Part shown: in pieces, positions 8,285-16,453 of the stretch | Layout of the letters: each line of letters opens with the position of its first letter | How positions within the stretch are numbered: the first letter of the stretch is position 1 | Source of the DNA: CAZRDB01 sp964598695 | GTDB taxonomy: Bacteria; Armatimonadota; Zipacnadia; UBA1398 | Assembly: GCA_964598695.1 (NCBI GenBank) | Contig: CAZRDB010000025.1 | Span: 1 to 36,656 of the forward strand | Reading direction: 5' to 3' | DNA: 36,656 nucleotides | Translations under genes and position numbers: made by a program | The notes under the pieces: generated by a model | Told to the model about the DNA's origin: nothing | The model's input: only the letters and a program-made list of their open reading frames with translations | Databases searched by the model: none

Positions 8285-9619
8285 ATGTCCCAGCAGCTTC
8301 GCAGCAGGCTCCGTGAGTGTCTGAAACCTCGTGCCACCGCCACGGCCGTGGTCGAGATCGCGCCGGGCGCGTGTGCCGCGGTGCCGCCGCTGATGGAGGA
8401 GCGCTCCCTGTGGCGGCGCGGCCTCCTGGTGGGCGACGAGCGAACCCTCGCGGCGGCGGCCGCGCCGCTGGAGCGGGCTCTCGCGGAGGCGGGCGTCCCG
8501 TGCAAGCGCCTGGTGCTCGAGCCCGATGTGGTGCGCGACCGCTACGCCGAGCAGGTGGCCGCCGCGATCCGTGAGCAACCCCGCGTGACGCCGATGGCGG
8601 TCGGTTCCGGGACGATCAACGACATCGTGAAGCTCGGCTGCGAGTGGGTGCGCACGCCGTATGTCGCGATCGCGACCGCTCCCTCGATGAACGGCTACCC
8701 CTCGCCGATCAGCGCGGTCCTGCGCGATGGCCTGAAGTGTACCGTGCCGGCGCAGCCGCCGGTCGCGATCGTCTACGACCTCGACACGATGGTCGACGCC
8801 CCCGCCGCGATGGTCGGATCGGGCTATGCGGATCTGCTCGCGAAGCCGACCTCGGTCTGTGACTGGATCCTCGCGCGCGAGCTGGCAGGCGAGCCTTTCC
8901 AGCGCGAGCCGCTGCGGATCCTCGAGGGCGTCACGGAGACCGTCGTCCGGCGGGCGGGCGAGATCCGCCAACCCACGCACGGCGGCATGGAGGCGCTCTG
9001 TCTTGGGCTCTCGCTCTCGGGGCTCTCGATGGCCGTCGCCGGAACCTCGCAACCCGCCTCGGGCGCCGAGCACTTGATCAGCCACTTCTGGGACATGCTC
9101 GGCCACCGCGATGGCTGGCAGCTCGATCTCCATGGCCGCCAGGTGGGCGTCGGGACGATCCTCATCGCCGGCCTGATCGAGCGGCTGCTCGCCTGCGGAC
9201 CGGAGGATCTCGTCGCCGATCGCACCGCCGCGAGCAGCGATCGGCTCGAGGCGGGCGTCCGTGCGGTCTACGGCCCACTGGCCGACGCCGTGCTGCCCGA
9301 GCTGCGCCAGAAGGCGCGCGACCTGACCGCTGTCGAGGGCCGGCTCGTGCGCGCCCGGGAGCGGTGGGACGCCCTGCGTGCCGAGCTGTCGGCGGTCGCC
9401 GTGCCGGCCGCGACGATCCGCGAGCAGCTCCTGCGCGGTGGTGCGCCCACGACCCTCACCGAGATCGGCCGCACGCGCGAGGAGGCCCGTCTCGCGCTCG
9501 GCTGGGCGCGGGCGCTCCGCAAGCGCTACACCTCGCTCGACCTGGCCGCCGAGGCCGGACTGCTGCCGGCATGGACCGAGGAGCTGCTCGACCTCGTCGA
9601 TAGCCCCGTGCCCGCTTGA
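8285..9619 (+). CDS. egsA: sn-glycerol-1-phosphate dehydrogenase family protein (EgsA/AraM-like)
   Basis: This 444-residue member of the iron-type alcohol dehydrogenase superfamily reduces dihydroxyacetone phosphate to sn-glycerol-1-phosphate in characterised relatives. GSGTIND at 107-113 is the nucleotide loop and TAPSMNGYPSP at 131-141 is a family hallmark. The metal-ligand positions look intact: Asp183 in SGYADLLAK, His263 in SGAEHLISH and His283 in DLHGRQVG. The archaeal homologue feeds ether-lipid synthesis; the Bacillus homologue (AraM/EgsA) makes an archaeal-type ether lipid precursor. No geranylgeranyl- or heptaprenylglyceryl phosphate synthase is in the window, so its product use is unknown. 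The ATG at 8285 follows a short gap after the secreted protein. Its stop codon overlaps the -35 box of the rsgA promoter. Confidence 0.85.
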   Translation: MSQQLRSRLRECLKPRATATAVVEIAPGACAAVPPLMEERSLWRRGLLVGDERTLAAAAAPLERALAEAGVPCKRLVLEPDVVRDRYAEQVAAAIREQPRVTPMAVGSGTINDIVKLGCEWVRTPYVAIATAPSMNGYPSPISAVLRDGLKCTVPAQPPVAIVYDLDTMVDAPAAMVGSGYADLLAKPTSVCDWILARELAGEPFQREPLRILEGVTETVVRRAGEIRQPTHGGMEALCLGLSLSGLSMAVAGTSQPASGAEHLISHFWDMLGHRDGWQLDLHGRQVGVGTILIAGLIERLLACGPEDLVADRTAASSDRLEAGVRAVYGPLADAVLPELRQKARDLTAVEGRLVRARERWDALRAELSAVAVPAATIREQLLRGGAPTTLTEIGRTREEARLALGWARALRKRYTSLDLAAEAGLLPAWTEELLDLVDSPVPA

Positions 9620-9644
9620 CACCCCCCGGGGCCGCTCCTATGCT
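9616..9644 (+). promoter_or_regulatory. Sigma-70-type promoter for rsgA
   Basis: A perfect -35 TTGACA (9616-9621) is followed by a 17-base spacer and TATGCT (9639-9644), one or two changes from the -10 consensus. The expected start is near 9651, leaving a leader of about 63 bases before the rsgA ATG at 9714. The -35 box overlaps the egsA stop codon (9617-9619), so rsgA can be expressed independently of the upstream genes. Confidence 0.7.
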
Positions 9645-9713
9645 CCCCACAGCGCACAGCCACCCCCGCGTGGCGCGCGATCGCCGAGCCCCGCGGCTCG
9701 GACGGGAGGCCGC

Positions 9714-10877
9714 ATGACCCGGAGAGACCGGGAGCGCCTCGAGGGCGCCCTGGCAGAGCTGGATCCCGCAACGCGCAAAGCGCTGCATCGGCGTGCGCAC
9801 CAACTCCGAAAGGCCGCCCGCGCCGCCGAACGCCTCGGCCCCGAGGTCGAGGAGGAGGAGGACGACGAGCCCGTCGCCGGGCCGCGCCGCGCCTCCGAGA
9901 CCGCGCTCGCTGGTTGGCTCCTGCTCGCCCTCGACGAGCGCGCCGCGGAAGCCTCGGATGGCCCGCTGGAGGATAGCCCCTCGACGGCCGGCCGCCCCGC
10001 CCTTGTCCTGAGCGCCGAGTCCGGTGGCTGCTTGGTCTGGCACGAGGGCCGCGAGGTCCGGTGTACGCTGCCCTCGCACATCGCCCGCCGGCAGCAGAGC
10101 ATGCTCGCGCCGGGCGACGCGGTAACCCTCGACTTCCGGGGCGACGACACTGTCTGGGTCGTGGGCGTTCTCCCGCGACGCTCGGCCCTCGACCGCCCCG
10201 ACCCGGGCACCGGCGCCCGCCGCGTGCTCGCCGCGAACATCGATGTCGCCGTGATCGTGGCCTCCGTGGTGGCGCCTCCCCTCCGGCCCGAGTGGGTCGA
10301 CCGCGTGGTCGTTGCGGTCCGGCGCGGAGAGGCGGAGCCGCTCGTCTGTGTCAACAAGATCGACCTGCTGCCTGACCCCGACGCGCGCATCGCCGCGCTG
10401 GCGCCGCTCGCGGCCCATCGCGCCGCCGGCGTACGGGTGGTGGCCTGCTCGGCGCAGACCGGCGAGGGCGTCCCGGCGCTGGCCGAGGCGCTCTCGGGCA
10501 GGCTGTGTGTTCTCGTCGGCCATAGCGGGACCGGCAAGTCGTCGCTGCTCAACGCCCTCTGCCCCGGCGCCGACGCGCGGGTGGGCGCGGTCCGGGCGGC
10601 CGACGGCACGGGCAAGCACACGACCACCTCGTCGATGCTCCACGAGCTGCCCGGGGGCGCCCGCGTGATCGACACCCCCGGGGTCCGCGTCTTCGGCCTG
10701 CCGGAGCTGGACGAGTTCGAGCGGGCCGAGCTGTTCCCCGTGATCGCCGAACTGGCGCGCGACTGCCGGTTCTCCGACTGCGCCCACCTCCACGAGCCGG
10801 GTTGTGCCGTGCGCGCCGCGGTCGAGGACGGCCGGCTGCCCCGCGAGGTCTACGAGCGCTACGCCCAACTCGCGTAG
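9714..10877 (+). CDS. rsgA: Ribosome small subunit-dependent GTPase A (RsgA)
   Basis: RsgA is a circularly permuted GTPase that checks 30S subunit maturation. In this 387-residue protein the motifs come in the permuted order: NKID (G4) at 214-217, CSAQ (G5) at 245-248, the P-loop GHSGTGKSS at 269-277 and DTPG (G3) at 320-323. The zinc site is Cys351, Cys356, His358 and Cys364. An OB-fold-like region spans about 95-155. The first 95 residues are extra: a basic helix, then an acidic run of Glu/Asp at about 44-52, then a low-complexity linker. This makes it longer than most RsgA proteins. The ATG has GGGAGG upstream and its own promoter at 9616-9644. Confidence 0.95.
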   Translation: MTRRDRERLEGALAELDPATRKALHRRAHQLRKAARAAERLGPEVEEEEDDEPVAGPRRASETALAGWLLLALDERAAEASDGPLEDSPSTAGRPALVLSAESGGCLVWHEGREVRCTLPSHIARRQQSMLAPGDAVTLDFRGDDTVWVVGVLPRRSALDRPDPGTGARRVLAANIDVAVIVASVVAPPLRPEWVDRVVVAVRRGEAEPLVCVNKIDLLPDPDARIAALAPLAAHRAAGVRVVACSAQTGEGVPALAEALSGRLCVLVGHSGTGKSSLLNALCPGADARVGAVRAADGTGKHTTTSSMLHELPGGARVIDTPGVRVFGLPELDEFERAELFPVIAELARDCRFSDCAHLHEPGCAVRAAVEDGRLPREVYERYAQLA

Positions 10878-10989
10878 CCCCCACCGGCCCTGCGCTCCGA
10901 ACAACCATTCGAAGGAATCGCCCTCGAGCGCCCGAACTCGCTGGCCGGTGGCGGACGGCGTGGCCTGGGATCGCGGAGGTGCTCGAACG

Positions 10990-11463
10990 ATGGCGACGAT
11001 CGGTGAGTCCGTGGCTTCGCAGTGGGACCGCGGCTGGCGCATGCTGCTCGACGCGGTGGCGCGCGTCCCGGAGGACGACTGGCGCCGGGAGACCCCCCCG
11101 GCGGTCGCGCCGGTCCGATCGGCCGGCCACATCGTGGGAGTGGTGGACTTCTACCTCGGCGAGGGGCCCGAGGCGTTCCAGCCCGACCCCCGCCTCGGCG
11201 GGCGGCCGTTCCTCGCCCCTCTCGAGGCGCTGCCCTCACAGGCCGTGCTCGCAGAGTGGGCCGAGGAGCTGCGCGCGAAGGTCGATGCGCGCCTGCGCTC
11301 CGCATCGGACGAGCTGCTCCTGACCGGCGAGAACCCCTTCCCCTGGACCGGCGCCAACCCGCTGGAGCTGTGGGTCTACGGCCTGCGCCACCTCCAGCAC
11401 CACCTCGGCGAGATCCACGGCAGGCTCCGCGCCCTCGGGGTCGAGGAGGACGAGTGGTGTTAG
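10990..11463 (+). CDS. DinB/YfiT-family four-helix-bundle protein
   Basis: This 157-residue protein starts at an ATG with GGAGGT 9 bases before it. It has the size and helical pattern of DinB-like proteins. The likely metal-binding triad is His47 (SAGHIVGV), His134 and His138 (RHLQHHLGEIH). Family members are metal-dependent hydrolases or thiol transferases using bacillithiol, mycothiol or other thiols; the substrate cannot be predicted. The 112-base gap after rsgA shows no strong promoter. It converges on the hydrolase gene with 13 bases between the stop codons. Confidence 0.8.
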   Translation: MATIGESVASQWDRGWRMLLDAVARVPEDDWRRETPPAVAPVRSAGHIVGVVDFYLGEGPEAFQPDPRLGGRPFLAPLEALPSQAVLAEWAEELRAKVDARLRSASDELLLTGENPFPWTGANPLELWVYGLRHLQHHLGEIHGRLRALGVEEDEWC

Positions 11464-11476
11464 GGGGCTGAGGCGC

Positions 11477-12295
11477 CTACGGCGCTGCCGATGTGATGAA
11501 GTCGAGGGGGTCGCTCCACTCGACCTCCACGATGGGAGCGTCGTGGCCCCCGCCCGGGATCTCGACGTACCGCACGGGCCGCCCGAGCGCCTCGAGCCGC
11601 GCCGCAAGCTCGCGGGCCGGGCCGACGGGGATGATGTCGTCAGCGCCGCCGCTCGCGATGTAGACGGGCATGGTAAGCCGCTCGGCGTTTTCGAGCGCGG
11701 AGCGAGCCGCCAGTTGCTCGTCCAGCGCGCGGCCGTCGACGGTGTAGTGGATCCGGATCGCGTCCGCGATGCTCCGATGCACGCCCTCCGCTGCCCGGTT
11801 CGCGGCCTCGTAGTAGGAGCGGACATCGGCGGCCGGACAGAAGGCGAGGGCGCCGTCGATCAGGTCGGGCCGGCGCACCGCGAAGACCAGCGTCGACGAG
11901 CCGCCCATGGAGCCGCCGCAGAGGTAGACGGGCCGGCCGGGCCATCGCGCCCGGAGCACGCCGATGAGGTCGGCGAGCCCCTGCTCCCCGAGGGGGCCCA
12001 TCCACGTGTTGCCGCCGTACCAGGCCGTCACATAGGCCCACTCCCGCGTCAGGCACTCCCGACGGAGCTTGCCGAACGCGTCGCCGTAGATCCCCTCGGT
12101 CATCCCCTGGTTCTCGTCGCTGTAGTGGCCGTGGAGGTAGATCAGCACCGCCCGCGGCTCGCCCGCCGGCGTCTGCACGAGGTACGGCCAGCGGGAGCCG
12201 TCGATCGTGCAGTTGACGAACTCGCGGACGGGCGCGGGCAGCGGCGCCGGCGCGGGCTGGGTGCAGAGAAGCGTTCCGAGGATCGCGGCGAACAC
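11477..12295 (-). CDS. Secreted alpha/beta-hydrolase, esterase-like
   Basis: This 272-residue protein probably starts at GTG 12295, with AGGAGGG 9 bases upstream. The first 15-20 residues look like a short signal peptide. YLHGHYSD (53-60) supplies the oxyanion-hole HG. GGSMGGSS carries the nucleophile Ser129, Asp219 or Asp220 (SGGADDIIP) is the acid, and His251 (GGGHDAP) completes the triad. The layout matches prolyl-oligopeptidase-like and acetyl or feruloyl esterases. Given the other secreted glycan enzymes in the window, removal of ester groups from polysaccharides is a fair inference but not shown. The divergent lipoprotein gene begins 102 bases away. Confidence 0.8.
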   Translation of the reverse strand: MFAAILGTLLCTQPAPAPLPAPVREFVNCTIDGSRWPYLVQTPAGEPRAVLIYLHGHYSDENQGMTEGIYGDAFGKLRRECLTREWAYVTAWYGGNTWMGPLGEQGLADLIGVLRARWPGRPVYLCGGSMGGSSTLVFAVRRPDLIDGALAFCPAADVRSYYEAANRAAEGVHRSIADAIRIHYTVDGRALDEQLAARSALENAERLTMPVYIASGGADDIIPVGPARELAARLEALGRPVRYVEIPGGGHDAPIVEVEWSDPLDFITSAAP

Positions 12296-12397
12296 GGTCA
12301 GGTTCCCTCCTGCATGGCGAAGGTCTTGCCCGCGCACCCGACCGAAGATGCATGCGAGTCCGCGCGCAGGTCGACGTGCGAGGGGAGAGCCATCGTG

Positions 12398-13117
12398 ATG
12401 AGACTGCCTCTGCTGTTCCTGTCCGTTGCCCTTGTCACCTACATCGCCGTGAGTTGCAGCCCGAAGAGCGACAGCGCCGCCACCCGTCCCGGACCGGCGA
12501 CGGCCGCCAAGCCGGATGCCCCGCCCAAGGATGTCGGCCCGCAGATCGCCACGCCCCCCACCGAGTTCACATGGAACCCGACGCCGACTCTCGACCAGGC
12601 GCCCGCGTCGTCGCCCACCGGCCTCCTGAACGGGAAGCCGTTCAAAGCCCAGTGCGTCCTGTTCGAGAAGGACACCGACAACCGGCTGCGCAAGCTCACG
12701 ATCAGCGACAAGGCGCCGGCCTCCGACACCGACCTCGTGACCGACGACAACACGTTCTCGATCGAGTTCCCGACCGAGATCCGTTCCGGGATGACGCTCT
12801 CGAAGGCCCTGCGCGACCCCGAGCCGGAGGGCGCCCACGCCTACTACTGCTATGAGCAGGAGGACGGCACGCCGATGACGGTGAGCCCCGACTGGGCGTG
12901 CGCCGTCTCGATCGACTCGGGCGAGGACAAGGGCTACGACCCCAAGGGGGAGATGGTCCAGATCACCGGCTCGTTCTCCGGCCGGATCGCGCTGTGCTGC
13001 GAATGGGGCGGCTCCGACAAGGCGAAGCCGGTGCAGAACTACGTTGCCGGCACGTTCAAGGACGCCAAGGTCCGGCACTGGGGCGAGCCCGCCGCACCGG
13101 AGACCGCCAAGCCGTAG
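12398..13117 (+). CDS. Small lipoprotein of unknown function
   Basis: The protein has 239 residues. A hydrophobic signal ends in AVSC, so Cys20 should be lipidated. A Pro/Ala/Lys-rich linker (about 21-65) follows, then a compact beta-rich domain (about 70-225) with four or more Cys (YYCYEQ, DWACAV, LCCEWGG). I do not recognise the domain. A GTG at 12395 is an alternative start; GGGGAG precedes both. It should be anchored at a membrane surface. It diverges from the esterase gene, and both products look exported. Confidence 0.72.
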   Translation: MRLPLLFLSVALVTYIAVSCSPKSDSAATRPGPATAAKPDAPPKDVGPQIATPPTEFTWNPTPTLDQAPASSPTGLLNGKPFKAQCVLFEKDTDNRLRKLTISDKAPASDTDLVTDDNTFSIEFPTEIRSGMTLSKALRDPEPEGAHAYYCYEQEDGTPMTVSPDWACAVSIDSGEDKGYDPKGEMVQITGSFSGRIALCCEWGGSDKAKPVQNYVAGTFKDAKVRHWGEPAAPETAKP

Positions 13118-13149
13118 CGGGTGGGCGACGGGCACCGGCCTGACGTCCC

Positions 13150-13199
13150 TTGACACCGTGCCGCGCAGCGGGTACCCCCTCAACGGGGGAGTGGCCCGC
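13150..13199 (+). promoter_or_regulatory. Possible promoter -35 box and hairpin ahead of the DUF1080 gene
   Basis: An exact TTGACA lies at 13150-13155, but the sequence 17 bases on (TACCCC) is a poor -10. It runs into a nested inverted repeat: GCGGG (13168-13172) pairs with CCCGC (13195-13199), and CCCCC (13175-13179) pairs with GGGGG (13185-13189). The hairpin might instead end the upstream lipoprotein transcript. No T-run follows it. Confidence 0.3.
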
Positions 13200-13245
13200 G
13201 GTGGCTGCTCCTGTACCGTGAACCCCGGATAGGACTGATCCCGCA

Positions 13246-14769
13246 ATGTCCAGGCTCCGCGTGATCGTCGCCGCAGTGGCCGGCGCGCTGCTCCTCCTCG
13301 GGCCGGCCCGGGCGCAACAGCCGGACCCCTACGCGTCCGATCCCCTCGTGGGCGACTACGAGGGCACGCTGCGGCTCGAAGCCGGCGGCGAGCAGGCGCT
13401 CTGCGCCCAGGTGATCTGCTGGGGGGCGGAGGGCTACCAGGCGAACCTGCTGGCAGCGTTCGACCAACCCGGCGAGCCGCTCGCCGTTCTGCGCGGCGGC
13501 GTGCGCGAGGGGGAGACCGTCCGGTTCGGCGACGGCGCGACCCTCGCCGACGGCACTTTCCGGGGCACACTCACGGGCGATCGGGCGGGTGCTTTCGAGC
13601 TGACGCATGTGGTGCGACTCTCGCCGACCCTGGGCGCGACGCCTCCCGCGGACGCCGTCGTGCTCTTCGACGGGACCTCCCTCGCGGGCTGGACCGGGGC
13701 CGAGGGCAAGCCCTACGTGCTCGACCTGAGCGGCGTGCTCCCGGGAGACAACGTCGCGACCTACATGCGCTGCCGGGTGACGAGCCCCACGGCGCAGCCG
13801 GCGCGCCTCCAGCTCGGCAGTGACGACGGGGTCAAAGCCTGGCTCAACGGCGCGCTGGTCCACGCCAACAACACGAACCGAGCCTGCAACGCGTGGGATG
13901 ACGAGGTCGACGTCGACCTCCTCGAGGGCGAGAACACCTTGCTCCTCAAGGTCCTCCAGGGCGGCGGGGGGTACGGCGGCTGCGCCCGGGTCGTGGGACG
14001 CGACGGCGCGCCGCTCGAGGGCCTCTCCTACGCCCCGGCGCCGGTGCTCGCCGAGGGCACGACGCTCGCCGACTACACCGACGGCGACCCGGGCGCGATC
14101 CTGACCTGGGAGGTCGCCGGCCCCTACCGCCGGATGGGTCGGGCCGGTTTCGAGCTGTTCGATGTGCGGTTCGCGCCGGAGATTCACCCCGACCGCGTGG
14201 CGTGGACCGTCATCAACGACCGCCCCCGACCGATCCGGAGCTGGCGGCTCGTGGGCGACGGCTCGATGGAGGTCGGCCGCGAGGCCGGCTCGATCGTCAC
14301 CCGACGGGAGTTCACCGACTTCCGCCTCCATCTCGAGTTCCGCGTCCCGTTCATGCCCGACGCGCGTGGCCAGATGCGCGGCAACAGCGGCGTGTACCTC
14401 CAGGGCCGCTACGAGATCCAGGTGCTCGACAGCTATGGGCTGCCGCCCAGGTACGACGACTGTGGCGGCTTCTACGGCGTCGCGGCGCCGGCCGTGATGA
14501 TGGCCGCTCCGCCCACCCAGTGGCAGACCTACGACATCGAGTTCCGCGCTCCGCGCCGACTCGCGGCGTCGGGCCTCGTCTCGCACGCCCGAGTGACGGT
14601 CCGCCACAACGGCGTGCTGATCCACGACGGCCTGGATCTCGGCGGCGACCTCGCCCCGGGCCAGGAGGTCCAGAAGGGCGGTCTGTACCTCCAGGACCAC
14701 TGGTTCCCGGTGCAGTACCGCAACGTCTGGATCGCGCCACTCACGCCGGGCGGGAGCGTCACGGAGTAG
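13246..14769 (+). CDS. Secreted DUF1080 (3-keto-disaccharide hydrolase-like) protein with inserted binding module
   Basis: This 507-residue protein has a signal peptide with likely cleavage after ARA at residue 23. Two parts are visible. Residues about 25-130 form a beta-rich segment, followed by VLFDGTSLAGWTG, the usual opening of DUF1080. The fold is then interrupted by about 150 residues with LQLGSDDGVKAWLNGALVH, the pattern of PA14-like or other sugar-binding beta-sandwiches. DUF1080 resumes from about 320 with GSIVTRREFTDFRLHLEFR, the GNSGVYLQGRYEIQVLDS core at about 383-400, and GGLYLQDH near the end. Relatives cleave 3-keto-glycosides or bind glycans. The ribosome site is weak. The export signal suits degradation of external sugars. 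Confidence 0.85.
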   Translation: MSRLRVIVAAVAGALLLLGPARAQQPDPYASDPLVGDYEGTLRLEAGGEQALCAQVICWGAEGYQANLLAAFDQPGEPLAVLRGGVREGETVRFGDGATLADGTFRGTLTGDRAGAFELTHVVRLSPTLGATPPADAVVLFDGTSLAGWTGAEGKPYVLDLSGVLPGDNVATYMRCRVTSPTAQPARLQLGSDDGVKAWLNGALVHANNTNRACNAWDDEVDVDLLEGENTLLLKVLQGGGGYGGCARVVGRDGAPLEGLSYAPAPVLAEGTTLADYTDGDPGAILTWEVAGPYRRMGRAGFELFDVRFAPEIHPDRVAWTVINDRPRPIRSWRLVGDGSMEVGREAGSIVTRREFTDFRLHLEFRVPFMPDARGQMRGNSGVYLQGRYEIQVLDSYGLPPRYDDCGGFYGVAAPAVMMAAPPTQWQTYDIEFRAPRRLAASGLVSHARVTVRHNGVLIHDGLDLGGDLAPGQEVQKGGLYLQDHWFPVQYRNVWIAPLTPGGSVTE

Positions 14770-14809
14770 CGGGCGATCGGACCGAGACGGGGTAGGGGAG
14801 GGCTACGGG

Positions 14810-15604
14810 GTGGGAATGGCGCCGGCGATGAGGCGGAGCGCGGAGCGCTACGCCGCCGTGGAGCGGGCGTTCGCTGGACCGATGCAGGTGTTGTCGGTCG
14901 TCTTCTGCCTCCTCATGGTTGGCGAGATCGTTGGGGCGGCGGGCTCCCCGTGGGTGCGGGCCATCCCGGTGGCCGAGTGGGCGATCTGGTCGGCGTTCGT
15001 GGCCGAGTACCTGACGCTGCTGGTGTTGGCTCCGTCGCGGCGCACGTTCGTTCGAACGCACCTGGTGGACCTGGTCATCATCGCGGTGCCGACGCTGCGC
15101 ATCCTCCGGGTCGCACGTGTCGGGCGTGCGCTCCGGCTCCTCCGAGTGTCGGCGGTGGGTGGCGGACTGCTGGCTGGCGCGCGCCGCATCTTGGGCCGCC
15201 GCACCGTCGCCGCGCTCCTTCTGGCCGCCATGCTGCTGGTTCTGGCCAGTGCAGCGGCTATGACTGCGGCGGAGCGCGACACGGGGAGCGGTCTCGATTC
15301 CTTCGCGGCGGCGCTCTGGTGGGCGGCCGTGACAGTCACGACAGTCGGCTACGGAGACCTCGCCCCTCACAGTCCGCTGGGCTGCGGGGTAGCCCTTGGC
15401 CTCATGCTGGTAGGGATCGCCGTCTACGGCGCCATCAGCGCCTCGCTCGCGGCTCTGCTCGTGGAGCAGGACGCCGCCAAGTCGCCGGCAGTGGCCGAAC
15501 TCGCGGCGCTACGGGTGGAGGTCCGGGAACTGCGCGACGCGATCGACCGCCTGGCCGGCACGTCGTCGCTCCGCAGTGCGGAGGAGGACGTCGCGGCCGA
15601 CTGA
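14810..15604 (+). CDS. Six-TM voltage-gated potassium channel
   Basis: This 264-residue ion transporter starts at GTG 14810 with GGGGAGGG upstream; an ATG at 14816 is possible. Transmembrane segments lie at about 24-44, 52-74, 84-95 (weak), 97-114, 131-151 and 190-215. The fourth has Arg at every third position (97, 100, 103, 106, 109, 112), the classic voltage sensor. Residues 178-183 are TVGYGD, the K+ selectivity filter. A short C-terminal helix (about 225-245) looks like a coiled coil that could help tetramer assembly. There is no cyclic-nucleotide or RCK domain. It follows the DUF1080 gene by 40 bases without functional logic. Confidence 0.92.
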   Translation: MGMAPAMRRSAERYAAVERAFAGPMQVLSVVFCLLMVGEIVGAAGSPWVRAIPVAEWAIWSAFVAEYLTLLVLAPSRRTFVRTHLVDLVIIAVPTLRILRVARVGRALRLLRVSAVGGGLLAGARRILGRRTVAALLLAAMLLVLASAAAMTAAERDTGSGLDSFAAALWWAAVTVTTVGYGDLAPHSPLGCGVALGLMLVGIAVYGAISASLAALLVEQDAAKSPAVAELAALRVEVRELRDAIDRLAGTSSLRSAEEDVAAD

Positions 15605-15844
15605 GGGGCTGCGGCAGGCTGTAAGTCGGCGCGTGCGGGGTAGGGGACCGCTCCGCCCACCGTGGTAGGATGGCCCGAGGCCGGTCCCGCGCCCGGAATC
15701 TCCCCTTGCGCCGGGGTGGGGCGCTGCGGTAGTCTACGTATTCCGTGCGCATCCCCGTGCTTCAGTGACGTGCGTACGGATGCGTGTGGTTGTCCCGGGA
15801 CGCGGAGAACGCGCCCGATCCGACTGGTAGGAGGGCTGTGCGGA
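15605..15844 (+). promoter_or_regulatory. Leader/promoter region of the rpmI-rplT operon
   Basis: This 240-base gap has no gene. A candidate promoter is TTGCGC (15706-15711), an 18-base spacer, then TAGTCT (15730-15735). That would leave a leader of about 105 bases before rpmI. The leader contains a 10-base palindrome GTCCCGGGAC (15792-15801), a small CGCG/CGCG hairpin just after it, and the ribosome site TAGGAGGG near 15829. Bacterial L20 operons are often autoregulated through such leaders, but I cannot match this one to a known L20 leader class. infC, the usual first gene, is not here. Confidence 0.4.
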
Positions 15845-16042
15845 ATGCCAAAGATGAAGACCAATTCCGCTGCCAAGAAGCGCTTCCGTGTGACCGGTTC
15901 CGGCAAGGTGCTCTGCCGCCGCGCCAACAAGGGTCACCTGAATGCGAAGAAGAGCGGCTCCCGCAAGCGCAGACTCAGCCTCGACATCGAGCTGAATGGG
16001 AGCAATCGCGACCTTGTGAAGCGGATGCTTCCGGGTACCTAA
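15845..16042 (+). CDS. rpmI: 50S ribosomal protein bL35
   Basis: This 65-residue basic protein opens MPKMKTNSAAKKRFRVTGSGK, the signature of bL35, and has standard length. The KVLCRRANKGHLNAKKS region and the RKRRLS stretch are rRNA-binding. The ribosome site is TAGGAGGG about 9 bases before the ATG. It is followed 33 bases later by rplT, the near-universal partner. Confidence 0.98.
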   Translation: MPKMKTNSAAKKRFRVTGSGKVLCRRANKGHLNAKKSGSRKRRLSLDIELNGSNRDLVKRMLPGT

Positions 16043-16075
16043 CGCGGATACGCGGGAAAGGCCGGGCGAGAACGC

Positions 16076-16453
16076 ATGCCTAGGGTAAAGAGAGCCGTAC
16101 CGGCGCGCCAGCGGCGGAACAAGATCCTCAAGCTCGCCAAGGGATACTGGGGCGGGCGCCATCGGCTGTACATCACCGCCAAAGAGGCGGTCATGCACGC
16201 CGGGATGTATGCCTACCGCGACCGGCGGAACCGCAAGCGCGACTTCCGGCGCCTGTGGATCACCCGGATCAACGCCGCGACCCGCGCCCAGGGGATGCGC
16301 TACAGCCAGTTCATCGCCGGGCTCCATGCCGCCGGCATCACGCTGGACCGCAAGGTCCTCGCCGACCTCGCCGTCCGGCAGCCGGAGGGCTTCGCCGCCG
16401 TGGTCGAGAAGGCGAAGGCCGCGCTGGCCGACAAGGCCCCCGCGACCGCTTGA
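16076..16453 (+). CDS. rplT: 50S ribosomal protein bL20
   Basis: This 125-residue protein shows all the bL20 landmarks: an opening MPRVKRAV, KLAKGYWGGRHRLY (about 18-31), YRDRRNRKRDFRRLWITRIN and a C-terminal AGITLDRKVLADLAV. bL20 is needed early in 50S assembly and represses its own operon in characterised bacteria. A few alanine-rich residues extend the C-terminus. Its TGA (16451-16453) overlaps the TTG start of the TrmH-family gene. Confidence 0.98.
   Translation: MPRVKRAVPARQRRNKILKLAKGYWGGRHRLYITAKEAVMHAGMYAYRDRRNRKRDFRRLWITRINAATRAQGMRYSQFIAGLHAAGITLDRKVLADLAVRQPEGFAAVVEKAKAALADKAPATA

Noticed and set aside
4253..9619. An open frame of 1788 codons on the + strand
   Set aside because: Its first 4 kb is antisense to the VWA gene and reads as Arg/Gly/Ala-rich low-complexity protein. 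Only the part from 8285 has family motifs (EgsA). High GC at third positions removes stop codons from the opposite strand.
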